NCBI GenBank assembly: GCA_002050125.1
Contig: MWTA01000044.1
Span: 1-64,000, forward strand
Direction: 5' to 3'
DNA length: 64,000 nucleotides
Source: Anaerolineae bacterium UTCFX2
GTDB taxonomy: Bacteria; Chloroflexota; Anaerolineae; Anaerolineales; UBA4823
Every line of letters starts with the position of its first letter. Within the stretch, counting starts at the first letter, position 1. The notes under the pieces are model-generated. The model worked only from the letters and a program-made list of their open reading frames with translations. It was not told where the DNA came from and did no database searches. A program made the position numbers and the translations under genes. Positions 27,608 through 36,208 of this stretch are shown here, piece after piece.

Positions 27608-29101
27608 ATGGCTGAATTGTTGCTTGGGATTGATGTAGGCACCTACAGCAGTAAAGGGGTTTTGGTCCAACCCGATGGCAATGTGTTGCGGTCCGAAGTT
27701 GTGGATCATACAATCGATATTCCCCATCCGGGGTGGGCGGAACAGGACGCAGACGCCATCTGGTGGGCAGATGTGACCAAGTTATGCCATAAACTTCTGG
27801 ACGGCGCGCCATATCGAGGCGATGACGTCGCGGCTGTAGCGCTCAGCGCGATTGGTCCTTGCATGTTGCCGTTGGACGCCAATGGGAAACCGTTACGCCC
27901 CGGCATCCTCTACGGCGTTGATACGCGGGCAGCCGCAGAGATCGATTATCTGAATCAAAAGCTGGGCGAAGCGGAGATTTTTGATTTCAGCGGTATGGCG
28001 CTCACCAGCCAGTCGATTGGGCCCAAAATCCTGTGGATGAAGAACCACGAGCCAGAACTCTGGAAAAAAGTTGATCACATCACAACCGCCAGCAGCTATT
28101 TGATCTACCGGCTTACTGGAGAGAAAGTGATTGACCGGCATACCGCCAGTCACTTTATGCCCTTGATCGACATTCGCCGCCTTGAATGGTCTGATCGGTA
28201 TTCCGCCGAGATTATCGAAACACGCAAACTTCCCGAACTGAAGTGGAGTGATGAGCTAGCCGGCGTTGTCAACCAAGCAGGCGCTGAGGCTACCGGATTA
28301 AAACCAGGCACGCCCGTGGCAGTTGGCGCGGTGGACGCTCTGAGCGAAGCGGTTAGCGTTGGGGTGGTCGAGCCCGGGGATCTGATGATTATGTATGGGA
28401 GCACCACATTCTTCATCCTTGTGATGAATGAACCCATCCATGATCGGCGCATGTGGACGGTGGCTGGAGCTTTCCCCCGTCAATACTGCCTGGCAGCCGG
28501 GATGGCGACTACTGGCTCGCTCACGCGCTGGTTTCGCGATGAATTTACGCGAGAGCTGTCTGAAGATCTGGCTTATGCCACGCTTTTCTCCGAAGCGGAA
28601 CGAATAGAGCCTGGCGCGGGCGGTTTAATTCTGCTTCCCTACTTCAGCGGAGAGCGGACGCCAATCAATGATCCGAAAGCGAAAGGGGTGATTGCCGGAT
28701 TGACATTAGCGCACACGCGCGCGCATTTATATCGCGCCATTTTGGAGGGCGTAGCCTATGGAATTCGGCATAATCTGGAGACGTTTGAATCAATCAATGC
28801 AAAAGTAGCGCGGGTGGTTGCGGTAGGAGGCGGCACAAAGAGTAAAACCTGGCTGCAAATCGTCTCGGACGCGGCGGGGGTTGAGCAGATGGTGCCGGAA
28901 CAAACCATCGGCGCCAGCTATGGAGACGCCTTCCTGGCAGGTCTCGCGGTCGGGATGTTGAAAAAACCGGATCTATCGCAATGGGTGAAGCCTGGGATTA
29001 CCGTTTCGCCCATTCCGGCTAACCAAGAAGTCTATCAACGTTTGTACCCCAATTTTCTAGAGCTTTATGAAAGAACCAAGGATATCGCCCATCAATTATG
29101 A
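27608..29101 (+). CDS. FGGY family carbohydrate kinase (xylulokinase-like)
   Basis: ATP-dependent sugar kinase, 497 aa. N-terminal GIDVGTYSSKGVLV, then HPGWAEQDADAIWW and GAVDALSEAVSVGVVEPGD, MYGSTTFFILV, and AVGGGTKSKTWLQIVSDAAG. ATG 27608 lies 1 nt after the isomerase stop with GGTGGGG upstream; an earlier in-frame start would overlap the isomerase. It likely phosphorylates the ketose made by that enzyme. It is not a close copy of the kinase at 5.1-6.7 kb, so the locus probably handles two ketoses. Confidence 0.9.
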   Translation: MAELLLGIDVGTYSSKGVLVQPDGNVLRSEVVDHTIDIPHPGWAEQDADAIWWADVTKLCHKLLDGAPYRGDDVAAVALSAIGPCMLPLDANGKPLRPGILYGVDTRAAAEIDYLNQKLGEAEIFDFSGMALTSQSIGPKILWMKNHEPELWKKVDHITTASSYLIYRLTGEKVIDRHTASHFMPLIDIRRLEWSDRYSAEIIETRKLPELKWSDELAGVVNQAGAEATGLKPGTPVAVGAVDALSEAVSVGVVEPGDLMIMYGSTTFFILVMNEPIHDRRMWTVAGAFPRQYCLAAGMATTGSLTRWFRDEFTRELSEDLAYATLFSEAERIEPGAGGLILLPYFSGERTPINDPKAKGVIAGLTLAHTRAHLYRAILEGVAYGIRHNLETFESINAKVARVVAVGGGTKSKTWLQIVSDAAGVEQMVPEQTIGASYGDAFLAGLAVGMLKKPDLSQWVKPGITVSPIPANQEVYQRLYPNFLELYERTKDIAHQL

Positions 29102-29139
29102 ATCAATTTGCCAATACCGGCGCACAGTGTTAAGGATTG

Positions 29140-29168
29140 TTGACAAAACCATCTAAGCGTAGTAACAT
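29140..29168 (+). promoter_or_regulatory. Sigma-70 promoter for tRNA-Met
   Basis: TTGACA (29140-29145), 17-nt spacer, TAACAT (29163-29168). The expected start is about 8 nt before the tRNA. Confidence 0.75.
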
Positions 29169-29183
29169 TTCGCCGCTCGTTCT

Positions 29184-29256
29184 GGCGAGGTAGCTCAGTT
29201 GGCAGAGCAGTGAGCTCATAATTCACGGGTCGTGGGTTCAAGTCCCACCCTCGCCA
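29184..29256 (+). tRNA. tRNA-Met (anticodon CAT)
   Basis: Full cloverleaf: acceptor GGCGAGG/CCTCGCC, D-arm with AGCTCAGTTGGCAGAGC, anticodon stem GTGAG/TTCAC with loop CTCATAA (anticodon CAT), T-arm GTGGG-TTCAAGT-CCCAC, discriminator A. The 3' CCA is not encoded and a T-run follows. The first acceptor pair is a normal G-C, unlike most initiator tRNAs, so this is the elongator or, if modified by TilS, tRNA-Ile2. The rest of the 336-nt gap between genes (29257-29437) shows only a weak hairpin at 29356-29372. Confidence 0.95.
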
Positions 29257-29437
29257 TTTTTTTTATCAGCGCACAGCCGTGTAACAAGTTAGGCGATTCT
29301 TTCCGGAATACCCGATAAGCAGCTTGTGAAGGAAACTGGGCTTTAATGCGTTGGTCAGGCGCGTTTAGCCTGTTTATTGGTAATTCCCAAACGGATAAAA
29401 GTTGACGCACTAGGAGTTTATAAGGATCTGAGACATC

Positions 29438-31039
29438 ATGCCAGAAGTCACTGTAATTTATGGAGAAGAAGTTGTAAAGGTAGATGCGGAGAAGGGCAGC
29501 CTGCTGGGCGATGTAATTGCAAAAACCGGTCTCCCGCTCGAGCAACCGTGCGCCGGAAGAGGAACGTGCGGAAAGTGCAAGGTGCTGGTTGAAACGGGGA
29601 TTACGCCGCCAGATGAGATAGAGCTCGAATTCCTTACTGAAGGCGAATTGAAGATCAACAACCGATTGGCGTGCCGGGCACGCATCCAGGACGATGCCAA
29701 AGTAATGCTCGCGCCGATCGTGGTGTATTCAAACAAAATATTTCGCTCCAGCAATCGCTATAAGTGGGCGGACGCGCCATTGGGATTGGCGATCGACCTG
29801 GGTTCTACGACCGTGGCTGCATTCTTAACCATGCTCGATAACGGAGAAGTTTGCGCCGGCGGAGCGGGCTTGAACCAGCAAACCGTGTTTGGGGCGGATG
29901 TAATTTCTCGTCTGGCAGCCGCGCTGCGCGATCCGGAAAGCGCGGATCGGCTTCGCCGTCTGGCGCTGGCATCGATCAACCAAGCGGTTGATTCGTTAAA
30001 ATTGTCCTCGAAAATCTTTGCCCGCGTGGAGCGCGTGACGATTGTGAGTAATGTGGCGATGCACCATCTGCTCACCGGATTGCCGGTTGATCGGCTGGCT
30101 GTTCGCCCGTTTCAGCCCGTAGATAAATCCGCCAGACGCGATGTCAACGAGTTGATGGGCGGCATTTTTCCCGAGAGAGCCAAGGTGATGCTGCCGCCGC
30201 TGATCGGCGGGTTTGTCGGGTCTGACGCTCTGGCTTGCCTGGCTTACTTTGGGTTCGACCATGCGCCGGGTCCGATGGCGGCGATTGATATGGGAACCAA
30301 CGGAGAGGTGCTGGTAACCGACGGAAAACGGATTTTGACTGCTTCAACCGCGGCTGGCCCGGCATTTGAAGGCGTGCTTATCTCTTGCGGATCACGCGCG
30401 GTGGACGGCGCAATCGTCGCGGCGGAAGTCCTGGACGGTACTTTGAAATATCGGACGATCGCGGATGCGGCTCCCATTGGCTTGACCGGATCGGGGCTGC
30501 TCAGCCTGGTACATGCTTTGCGCCAGGCGGGCGTGATCGAACCGAGTGGACGGATACTGACGGATCCGCCGCGGCTGAAAGATCGAATTGGAGTGGACCG
30601 CCACAACACGCGCCGCGTCGTATTGACCGATGATGGACAACTTGGGCTGACACAATGGGATGTGCGTGAACTGCAAAAAGCCAAAGGCGCAATTCGGGCG
30701 GCGATGGAAATATTGATGGCGCAACTGTCGCTCACCTCCGCCGACCTGGAGCGCGTAATTCTTACCGGTTCGTTTGGCGGTCAAATTGATGTGCAATCTG
30801 CAATTGACCTGGGTTTGATCCCGCCTGTTCCGGTTGAAAGAGTCGAGACGATTGCGAATGGAGCTGGTCTCGGCGCGGCGATGTTTCTCACTGATGAGGG
30901 TTTTGCTTTGGGTGAAGAGATTGCCCAAAAAGCCGAGCAGGTGGATCTGGATTCTGACCCGAGTTTTATGTCCCGCTATGTTGGAGCGATGTCGCTCACG
31001 CCCGAGACTCTCGAGATCAACATTCCCAAAACGAAATGA
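29438..31039 (+). CDS. RACo-like corrinoid activation protein, copy 1 (2Fe-2S + ASKHA)
   Basis: ATP-dependent reductive activator of corrinoid proteins (RACo/RamA-like family, DUF4445). N-terminal plant-type ferredoxin domain with Cys 38, 44, 47 and 79 (PCAGRGTCGKCKV..LACR). After a linker, the actin-like domain starts at LGLAIDLGSTTVAAFL (about residue 110), then MAAIDMGTNGEVLVTDG, GPAFEGVLISCGSRAVDGAI and LTGSFGGQIDVQSAIDLGLIP. 533 aa, about 110 residues shorter than the second copy in this cluster. It lies upstream of the CODH promoter and a hairpin (31070-31093), so it is transcribed separately. Its partner may be AcsC/AcsD or an unlinked corrinoid methyltransferase. Confidence 0.88.
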   Translation: MPEVTVIYGEEVVKVDAEKGSLLGDVIAKTGLPLEQPCAGRGTCGKCKVLVETGITPPDEIELEFLTEGELKINNRLACRARIQDDAKVMLAPIVVYSNKIFRSSNRYKWADAPLGLAIDLGSTTVAAFLTMLDNGEVCAGGAGLNQQTVFGADVISRLAAALRDPESADRLRRLALASINQAVDSLKLSSKIFARVERVTIVSNVAMHHLLTGLPVDRLAVRPFQPVDKSARRDVNELMGGIFPERAKVMLPPLIGGFVGSDALACLAYFGFDHAPGPMAAIDMGTNGEVLVTDGKRILTASTAAGPAFEGVLISCGSRAVDGAIVAAEVLDGTLKYRTIADAAPIGLTGSGLLSLVHALRQAGVIEPSGRILTDPPRLKDRIGVDRHNTRRVVLTDDGQLGLTQWDVRELQKAKGAIRAAMEILMAQLSLTSADLERVILTGSFGGQIDVQSAIDLGLIPPVPVERVETIANGAGLGAAMFLTDEGFALGEEIAQKAEQVDLDSDPSFMSRYVGAMSLTPETLEINIPKTK

Positions 31040-31155
31040 GTTTGTTCCTTTGTGAGGGGAGACTCGAGCGCTAGCCGCTTTGATTGGGCTAGCTCACAGC
31101 TTCAGTTTCTTCGCCACTAGGAAAAAATCCTAACAAAATATGTAATATTTGTCAC
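31040..31155. other. Intergenic region after the first RACo-like gene
   Basis: The first part of a 313-nt gene-free stretch (31040-31352). A 7-bp stem GCTAGCC/GGCTAGC at 31070-31076/31087-31093 follows the gene by 30 nt, with only a weak T-rich tail, and may act as its terminator. The rest of the stretch is the CODH leader described below. Confidence 0.4.
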
Positions 31156-31184
31156 TTGTCACTCATAGGGGGATTTGTTATAGT
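31156..31184 (+). promoter_or_regulatory. Sigma-70 promoter of the CODH/ACS genes
   Basis: TTGTCA (31156-31161), 17-nt spacer, TATAGT (31179-31184). A second TTGTCA-like element overlaps just upstream (ATTTGTCAC). It would give a leader of about 160 nt before the ATG at 31353. Confidence 0.7.
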
Positions 31185-31256
31185 CGTTGGTGAAAAACTT
31201 GCGATGATGGTGACCGGTGTGCAGAATATCCGCGATGTGTTTTTATGTGGCTCTAG

Positions 31257-31306
31257 AACGCCTGGCAGAGTAGTGCATTCTACTCATTTTGTCAGGCGTT
31301 TTCTTT
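31257..31306 (+). terminator. Intrinsic-terminator-like hairpin in the CODH leader (attenuator candidate)
   Basis: Outer stem AACGCCTG (31257-31264) with CAGGCGTT (31293-31300) and inner stem GAGTAG/CTACTC (31268-31273/31280-31285), followed by TTCTTT. Since it lies between the promoter at 31156-31184 and the first gene at 31353, it can act as an attenuator. Confidence 0.7.
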
Positions 31307-31352
31307 ATCAACAATCCGTAAATCAACCGTGCTCAAAGGAAGGAAGCTATCG

Positions 31353-31751
31353 ATGAATAGAACTGTCACATTCAATACCCCCGTCCTTTTTGGTGATCAC
31401 CATGTATTAGAAGTCCGGCGGCTCCTGTCCGATATCTCTGGCGTGGATAATGTGTACGCCAGCAGCGCTTTTCGGATCGTGGAGGTCACCTTTGACCCAG
31501 AAGCGACTTCGGAAGAAAAGCTCGCGCAAGTTCTGGATGAAGCAGGATACCTGAGCGAATGGTCGGCTCCAGCAGAAACAGGGATACCAGCGACGGAGAA
31601 TGGCGATCGAGCATTAACCTACTTCCGTCATACCGAAGTGTTTGAGACCAGCCGCCAGGTTGTCAGCTTTGCTCAGCGAGTAAATTATTCTGGTAAACCT
31701 TTGTGGAATTGCCCTGGTTTTGGTGTGATTAAGAGCAAGATGGAGGATTAA
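31353..31751 (+). CDS. HMA-like small protein preceding CooS, without the CxxC motif
   Basis: 132 aa protein of unknown function. Residues 1-70 look like a heavy-metal-associated ferredoxin-like fold: VTFNTPVLF at the first strand, ALLSDI-type helix with VRRLLSDISGVDNVYAS, then RIVEVTFDPEATSEEKLAQVLDEAGY. The usual GMxCxxC loop is replaced by TPVLFGDHH, with an Asp and two His. The C-terminal half is separate, with a single Cys in WNCPGFG and a basic end. ATG 31353 has AAGGAAGGAAG upstream; a longer frame starts at 31329. It ends 4 nt before cooS, so it is translationally linked to it. A role in nickel delivery or CODH maturation is possible but inferred only from position. Confidence 0.8.
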   Translation: MNRTVTFNTPVLFGDHHVLEVRRLLSDISGVDNVYASSAFRIVEVTFDPEATSEEKLAQVLDEAGYLSEWSAPAETGIPATENGDRALTYFRHTEVFETSRQVVSFAQRVNYSGKPLWNCPGFGVIKSKMED

Positions 31752-31755
31752 AAAA

Positions 31756-33771
31756 ATGGCAAAAACGAAACGGACTTACGAAGAACAAACAACCGATCCC
31801 GCTGCCCAGCAGATGCTGATTCGCGCTGATGAGTTGGGCATAGGAACGGCGTTCAGCCGGGCGGATGAAATGGCGCCGTGCAACATCGGCGGTGCAGGTA
31901 TGTGCTGTAAAATCTGCTCTATGGGTCCCTGCCGCCTGACGAAGGAGGGTCAGACAGGGGTATGCGGCGCAACCCTCGATACCATTCAGGCGCGCAATTT
32001 TATCCGTTCAATCGCTGGGGGCGCAGCAGCCCATTCAGATCACGGACGAGATATGGCTTTCACATTAAAGGCAGTTGCCAATGGAGAAGCTGAAGGCTAT
32101 ATCATCCGGGATGTTGCTAAGCTGCGCACGGTGGCAAAAGAAAATGGGATCGCAATTGAAGGGCGCTCGCCGACTGAAATTGCTGACGAACTTGCCGACC
32201 TTTACATTGCTCAATTTGGTCAACAAAGAGGCCGGATCGTCGTCACCAAGCGCGCGCCCGAAAAAAGGCAGAAATTGTGGGAAGAACGCAACGTCATGCC
32301 GCGCGGCATTGACCGGGAAGTGGTCGAGGCGCTCCATCGCACCCATGTCGGTGACGACCAAGACCCGGAACACATCCTGGTACATGCAATTCGCACTGCG
32401 CTATCCGATGGCTGGGGCGGCAGCCTGATCGCGACAGATGTATCGGATATTCTGTTTGGCACGCCCGCGCCGGTTTTAGGACAGGCTAACCTGGGCGTGC
32501 TAAAAGACGACATGGTGAATGTGGTTGTTCATGGACACGAGCCAACCCTGAGCGAAATGATCGTCGCGGCTTCTCAAGATCCGGAAATCATCGAATATGC
32601 CAGGCAAGCGGGCGCGCAGGGTATTAATCTATCTGGAATTTGTTGCACAGCCAATGAAATCCTGATGCGCCAGGGCATTCCTGCCGCGGGCAACTTCCTT
32701 CATCAGGAGCTGGCTATCTTGACCGGAGCGGTCGAGGCGATGATCGTAGATGTGCAGTGCATCATGCAAGCGCTCGTTAACCTGTCCTCGAATTTTCATA
32801 CGAAGATCATCACCACCTCTCCAAAGGTCCGCCTCAAGGGCGCCACGCATATTCAATTTGACGAACATAAAGCGCTGACGATTGCCAAGGAAATCCTCAA
32901 AGTTGCGATCGACAATTATCAGAACCGGGGACAAACCCATATCCCTCAGATTCGTGAGGATTTGGTCCCTGGCTTTTCACATGAATATATCAATTACATG
33001 CTTGGCGGCTCGTACCGAGCTTCGTTCCGACCGCTCAATGATGCGATCATGTCGGGGCGCATACGCGGTGTGGCTGCGATCGTTGGCTGCAATAACCCGC
33101 GCAGCAAGCAGGATTTTCTGCACACGTATGTGACGGAGGAACTGCTCAAACAAGATGTCCTGGTTGTGGAGACTGGCTGCGGCGCGATTGCGAGCGCTAA
33201 GGTCGGCTTACTCTTGGGGGAAGCAGGTCTTGATAAAGTTGGTCCGGGCTTGCGTGAGATCTGCGAGACCGTCGGCATCCCGCCGGTGCTGCACATGGGT
33301 TCTTGCGTCGACAATACGCGCATTCTCACCGTGCTGACCCAGATGGTTGAAGAAGGCGGGCTGGGAGACGACATCGACCAGGTGCCGGCAGTCGGGCTGG
33401 CGCCGGAATGGATGAGTGAGAAGGCTCTTTCGATCGGCACCTACTGTGTTGCATCGGGCGCTTATGTGATTTTTGGCGGCTCTTCACCAATCAGCGGTAT
33501 GCCCGATCGAGTGGCAGACAGCGACATTGTCATCAATTACATCAGCGAGGGTTGGGAAAAACTTTATGGTGGAAAAATGGAGTTTATTCCTGATCCAGAC
33601 GAAATGATCCAGAAGACGCTGGAGCACATCGATAAAAAGCGGGTTGCGTTAGGTTTACCCGAGTACGACCCTGCCCGGTTCGGTCGCAGCGGTGACAGGC
33701 GGATGCTCGAGTTAGAGCAAATGCCGGTGGAAGAGCAGCGTCAGGCGCTTTATGGAGTTGCTGCGGATTGA
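31756..33771 (+). CDS. cooS/acsA: Anaerobic carbon monoxide dehydrogenase catalytic subunit
   Basis: Ni-Fe-S enzyme that interconverts CO2 and CO, the carbonyl branch of the Wood-Ljungdahl pathway. The N-terminal cysteine cluster region ADEMAPCNIGGAGMCCKICS and GPCRLTKEGQTGVCG supplies clusters B/D (Cys about 42, 50, 51, 54, 59, 70). Further hallmarks: GICCTANEILMRQG (about residue 295), GCNNPRSKQDF, ETGCGAIASAK and HMGSCVDNTR (C-cluster ligands). 671 aa, normal for the bacterial monofunctional or ACS-associated chain. It is followed by acsB 27 nt later, which fixes its role as AcsA. Confidence 0.97.
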   Translation: MAKTKRTYEEQTTDPAAQQMLIRADELGIGTAFSRADEMAPCNIGGAGMCCKICSMGPCRLTKEGQTGVCGATLDTIQARNFIRSIAGGAAAHSDHGRDMAFTLKAVANGEAEGYIIRDVAKLRTVAKENGIAIEGRSPTEIADELADLYIAQFGQQRGRIVVTKRAPEKRQKLWEERNVMPRGIDREVVEALHRTHVGDDQDPEHILVHAIRTALSDGWGGSLIATDVSDILFGTPAPVLGQANLGVLKDDMVNVVVHGHEPTLSEMIVAASQDPEIIEYARQAGAQGINLSGICCTANEILMRQGIPAAGNFLHQELAILTGAVEAMIVDVQCIMQALVNLSSNFHTKIITTSPKVRLKGATHIQFDEHKALTIAKEILKVAIDNYQNRGQTHIPQIREDLVPGFSHEYINYMLGGSYRASFRPLNDAIMSGRIRGVAAIVGCNNPRSKQDFLHTYVTEELLKQDVLVVETGCGAIASAKVGLLLGEAGLDKVGPGLREICETVGIPPVLHMGSCVDNTRILTVLTQMVEEGGLGDDIDQVPAVGLAPEWMSEKALSIGTYCVASGAYVIFGGSSPISGMPDRVADSDIVINYISEGWEKLYGGKMEFIPDPDEMIQKTLEHIDKKRVALGLPEYDPARFGRSGDRRMLELEQMPVEEQRQALYGVAAD

Positions 33772-33798
33772 GCAGCCCGCGATAAAGGAGAATCTGCT

Positions 33799-36087
33799 AT
33801 GTCAAAATACATTGCTACGCGCGCGATCCGTGGATCGAACGCTCTGGTCACCGAAGCTGAATTTATGCTCCAGAAGGCGCTGAATGAAAAGGGACCAGAT
33901 GCCAAGGTCGAATTTCCAAATACCGCTTATTATCTCCCCTTGACCCTGGGAATGATGGGATTGGAAGTTGAGACCCTAGGACAACTAAATGATGTACTCG
34001 AACACGCCCGCAAATTGCTTCATCCGGTCCCGTCAAGCAGACGCTGGACGCCCTATCTTGGCGAAACTTTAGATGCAGGGATGGCGACTTTGCTCGCCGC
34101 CGAGGCAATCGAAGCAATTCGTTATGTATATGGTTTGCAACCCGAACCGTTCCCCGGCTTTCAGCTTGCAGGGGGCACAGCATTTTTTGGCGCGAATGGC
34201 TCCACGGGCGAAAAGGGTTTGGAAAACCATCTTAACGGACCCATTGATGATATCCAGCTTCGTTCCTGGGGTATTCAATTGGTGGATGGGCGTATGCCCG
34301 GTTTTGCGGCAATTGTTGGAGCAGCGAAATCGAATGAAGTGGCGGTCAAGATTGTCCGTGAACTCCAGAAGCGCAATATCCTCACATTCCTGTGCGGCAA
34401 TGTCAACGGTCGGAGCATTATCGATCAACTGGTCGAAGAGGGAGTGGAATTGGGTTATGATACTTACACGGTTCCCTTTGGACGAGACACCCTGAGCGCG
34501 ATCTACGCTTTGGGGTTTGCAGTTCGTTCGGCGTTGACCTTCGGCGGGATGAAAGGCGGGCAGGCGCGCGATATTCTGCTGTACAACCGTGAGCGGGTGT
34601 TCGCTTTCGTGCTCGCTTTAGGTGAGGTGGACGACTTGAAATACGCTGCCGCAGCCGGCGCGATCAACTTTGGCTTCCCGGTTATTGCCGATACGGTTAT
34701 CCCGGAGATTTTGCCAACGGGCATCACTAAGTATGAGCACGTTGTGAGCATGCCCTTCAACGAAATCGAAGGCAACGACGATTTCGAACGCGCGGAGCGG
34801 CTCGTGCAGAAATGTATCGAGGTGCGTGGTGTAAAAGTCAAGATTGCCGATGTGCCGGTGCCGGTTCCTTATGGGTCCGCATTCGAGGGCGAAGTGGTGC
34901 GCAAAGCCGATATGCGGATCGAGTTTGGCGGAAAGCATTCGCGGTGCTTTGAATATCTCCAGATGGTCCCGCTGGATGAAGTGGTCGATGGAAAAGTGGA
35001 AATCGTTGGTCCTGGATTTGAGCAGGTAGCCTCCCAAGGCAGCATGGATCTGGGGATCGTCGTCCAAGTGGCGGGGCGGCAAATGCAGACGGATTTCGAA
35101 CCGGTACTCGAACGCCAGATCCACTATTTCATCAATGGCGCGTCGGGCATTCAACACATCGGGCAACGCGATATTGCCTGGATTCGAGTTTCGAACGCAG
35201 CCGCCGAAAAAGGCTTCAACCTGGAACATTTCGGGAAAATCCTGCACGCTCGTTTTAAAACTGATTTCGGCGCGATTGTAGATAAAGTGCAGGTCACAAT
35301 CTTTACTGTTCCGGAGAAGATTCAGGAGTGGCTGGCAGTCGCGCGCGAGGCTTTCGATTTCCGGAATAAGCGGTTGGCAGATCTGACTGACAACAAGGTC
35401 GAAGAGTTCTACTCGTGCACTTTGTGCCAGTCTTTTGCGCCCGACCACGTGTGCGTAGTCAGCCCTGAGCGGCTTGGGTTGTGCGGCGCATATAACTGGC
35501 TGGACTGCAAAGCCTCATTTAGCATCAATCCTACTGGACCAAACCAGCCGATCAAACTCGGCAAACTGATTGACCCCATCAAGGGATACTGGACGGGCAC
35601 CAACGATTATGCCAAGGTTGGTTCGCATGGTCAGGTTCAGGAAGTCGCGATGTATTCGATTATGGAAAACCCGATGACGGCTTGCGGGTGTTTTGAATGC
35701 ATCGTGATGCTGATCCCCGAGGTAAACGGTGTCATGGTGGTGAGCCGTGAAGATACCAGCATGACGCCAGCAGGAATGACGTTCAGCACCCTGGCAGGGA
35801 TTGCCGGCGGCGGTTTGCAGACTCCGGGTGTGATGGGGGTAGGGAAATTCTATCTCGTTAGCCCCAAGTTCATCTCTGCCGACGGAGGCTTCAAACGCGT
35901 GGTCTGGATGAGCAGTAATCTGAAAGAAACGATGGCGGAGGAGTTTAAAGCTGTCGCAATCCGCGAAGGCGATCCAGATCTGATCGAAAAGATCGCTGAC
36001 GAAAGAAGCGCGGCAACCGTAGAAGATTTGATGGTTTTCCTTGAGGAACACAATCATCCTGCGTTAGTAATGGAGGCGATGTTCTAA
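33799..36087 (+). CDS. acsB: CODH/ACS acetyl-CoA synthase subunit (bacterial type)
   Basis: Joins CO, a methyl group from CoFeSP and CoA into acetyl-CoA. A-cluster ligands are intact: C540, C543, C552, C562 (spacing CxxC, then 8 and 9 residues, as in Moorella) and C629-G-C631 for the distal nickel in TACGCFEC. 762 aa with the N-terminal CODH-binding and central domains, i.e. the bacterial type, not the split archaeal one. A strong terminator lies behind it at 36115. The operon partner cooS is 27 nt upstream. Confidence 0.97.
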   Translation: MSKYIATRAIRGSNALVTEAEFMLQKALNEKGPDAKVEFPNTAYYLPLTLGMMGLEVETLGQLNDVLEHARKLLHPVPSSRRWTPYLGETLDAGMATLLAAEAIEAIRYVYGLQPEPFPGFQLAGGTAFFGANGSTGEKGLENHLNGPIDDIQLRSWGIQLVDGRMPGFAAIVGAAKSNEVAVKIVRELQKRNILTFLCGNVNGRSIIDQLVEEGVELGYDTYTVPFGRDTLSAIYALGFAVRSALTFGGMKGGQARDILLYNRERVFAFVLALGEVDDLKYAAAAGAINFGFPVIADTVIPEILPTGITKYEHVVSMPFNEIEGNDDFERAERLVQKCIEVRGVKVKIADVPVPVPYGSAFEGEVVRKADMRIEFGGKHSRCFEYLQMVPLDEVVDGKVEIVGPGFEQVASQGSMDLGIVVQVAGRQMQTDFEPVLERQIHYFINGASGIQHIGQRDIAWIRVSNAAAEKGFNLEHFGKILHARFKTDFGAIVDKVQVTIFTVPEKIQEWLAVAREAFDFRNKRLADLTDNKVEEFYSCTLCQSFAPDHVCVVSPERLGLCGAYNWLDCKASFSINPTGPNQPIKLGKLIDPIKGYWTGTNDYAKVGSHGQVQEVAMYSIMENPMTACGCFECIVMLIPEVNGVMVVSREDTSMTPAGMTFSTLAGIAGGGLQTPGVMGVGKFYLVSPKFISADGGFKRVVWMSSNLKETMAEEFKAVAIREGDPDLIEKIADERSAATVEDLMVFLEEHNHPALVMEAMF

Positions 36088-36114
36088 ACCCGAACGATAA
36101 ATTTGCCCGCTTTG

Positions 36115-36160
36115 CGTAGAGGGGCGTACCATAAAGTGCGCTCCTCTACGAGCGATTTTT
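36115..36160 (+). terminator. Intrinsic terminator after acsB
   Basis: A 12-bp stem (CGTAGAGGGGCG / CGCTCCTCTACG, one G-T pair) with a 12-nt loop and a TTTTTT tail at about 36156-36161. It separates the cooS-acsB message from acsD, so acsD-C needs read-through or a further promoter; no convincing promoter was seen in 36161-36340. Confidence 0.8.
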
Positions 36161-36208
36161 TATAGGATATAACGAAACTTTCTGTTGTGGGTGAGAGATT
36201 TACTGAAT

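Noticed and set aside
29184-29256. Initiator tRNA-fMet
   Set aside because: The first acceptor base pair is a matched G-C and the anticodon stem lacks the three consecutive G-C pairs of initiators.
29102-31352. Possible cobalamin or THF riboswitch near the corrinoid genes
   Set aside because: No B12-box-like or THF-type core was seen in the two gaps; only the terminator-like hairpin could be supported.
31156-31356. A 66-codon frame in the CODH leader
   Set aside because: It covers the promoter and hairpin, has no ribosome site and no family features; more likely non-coding leader.
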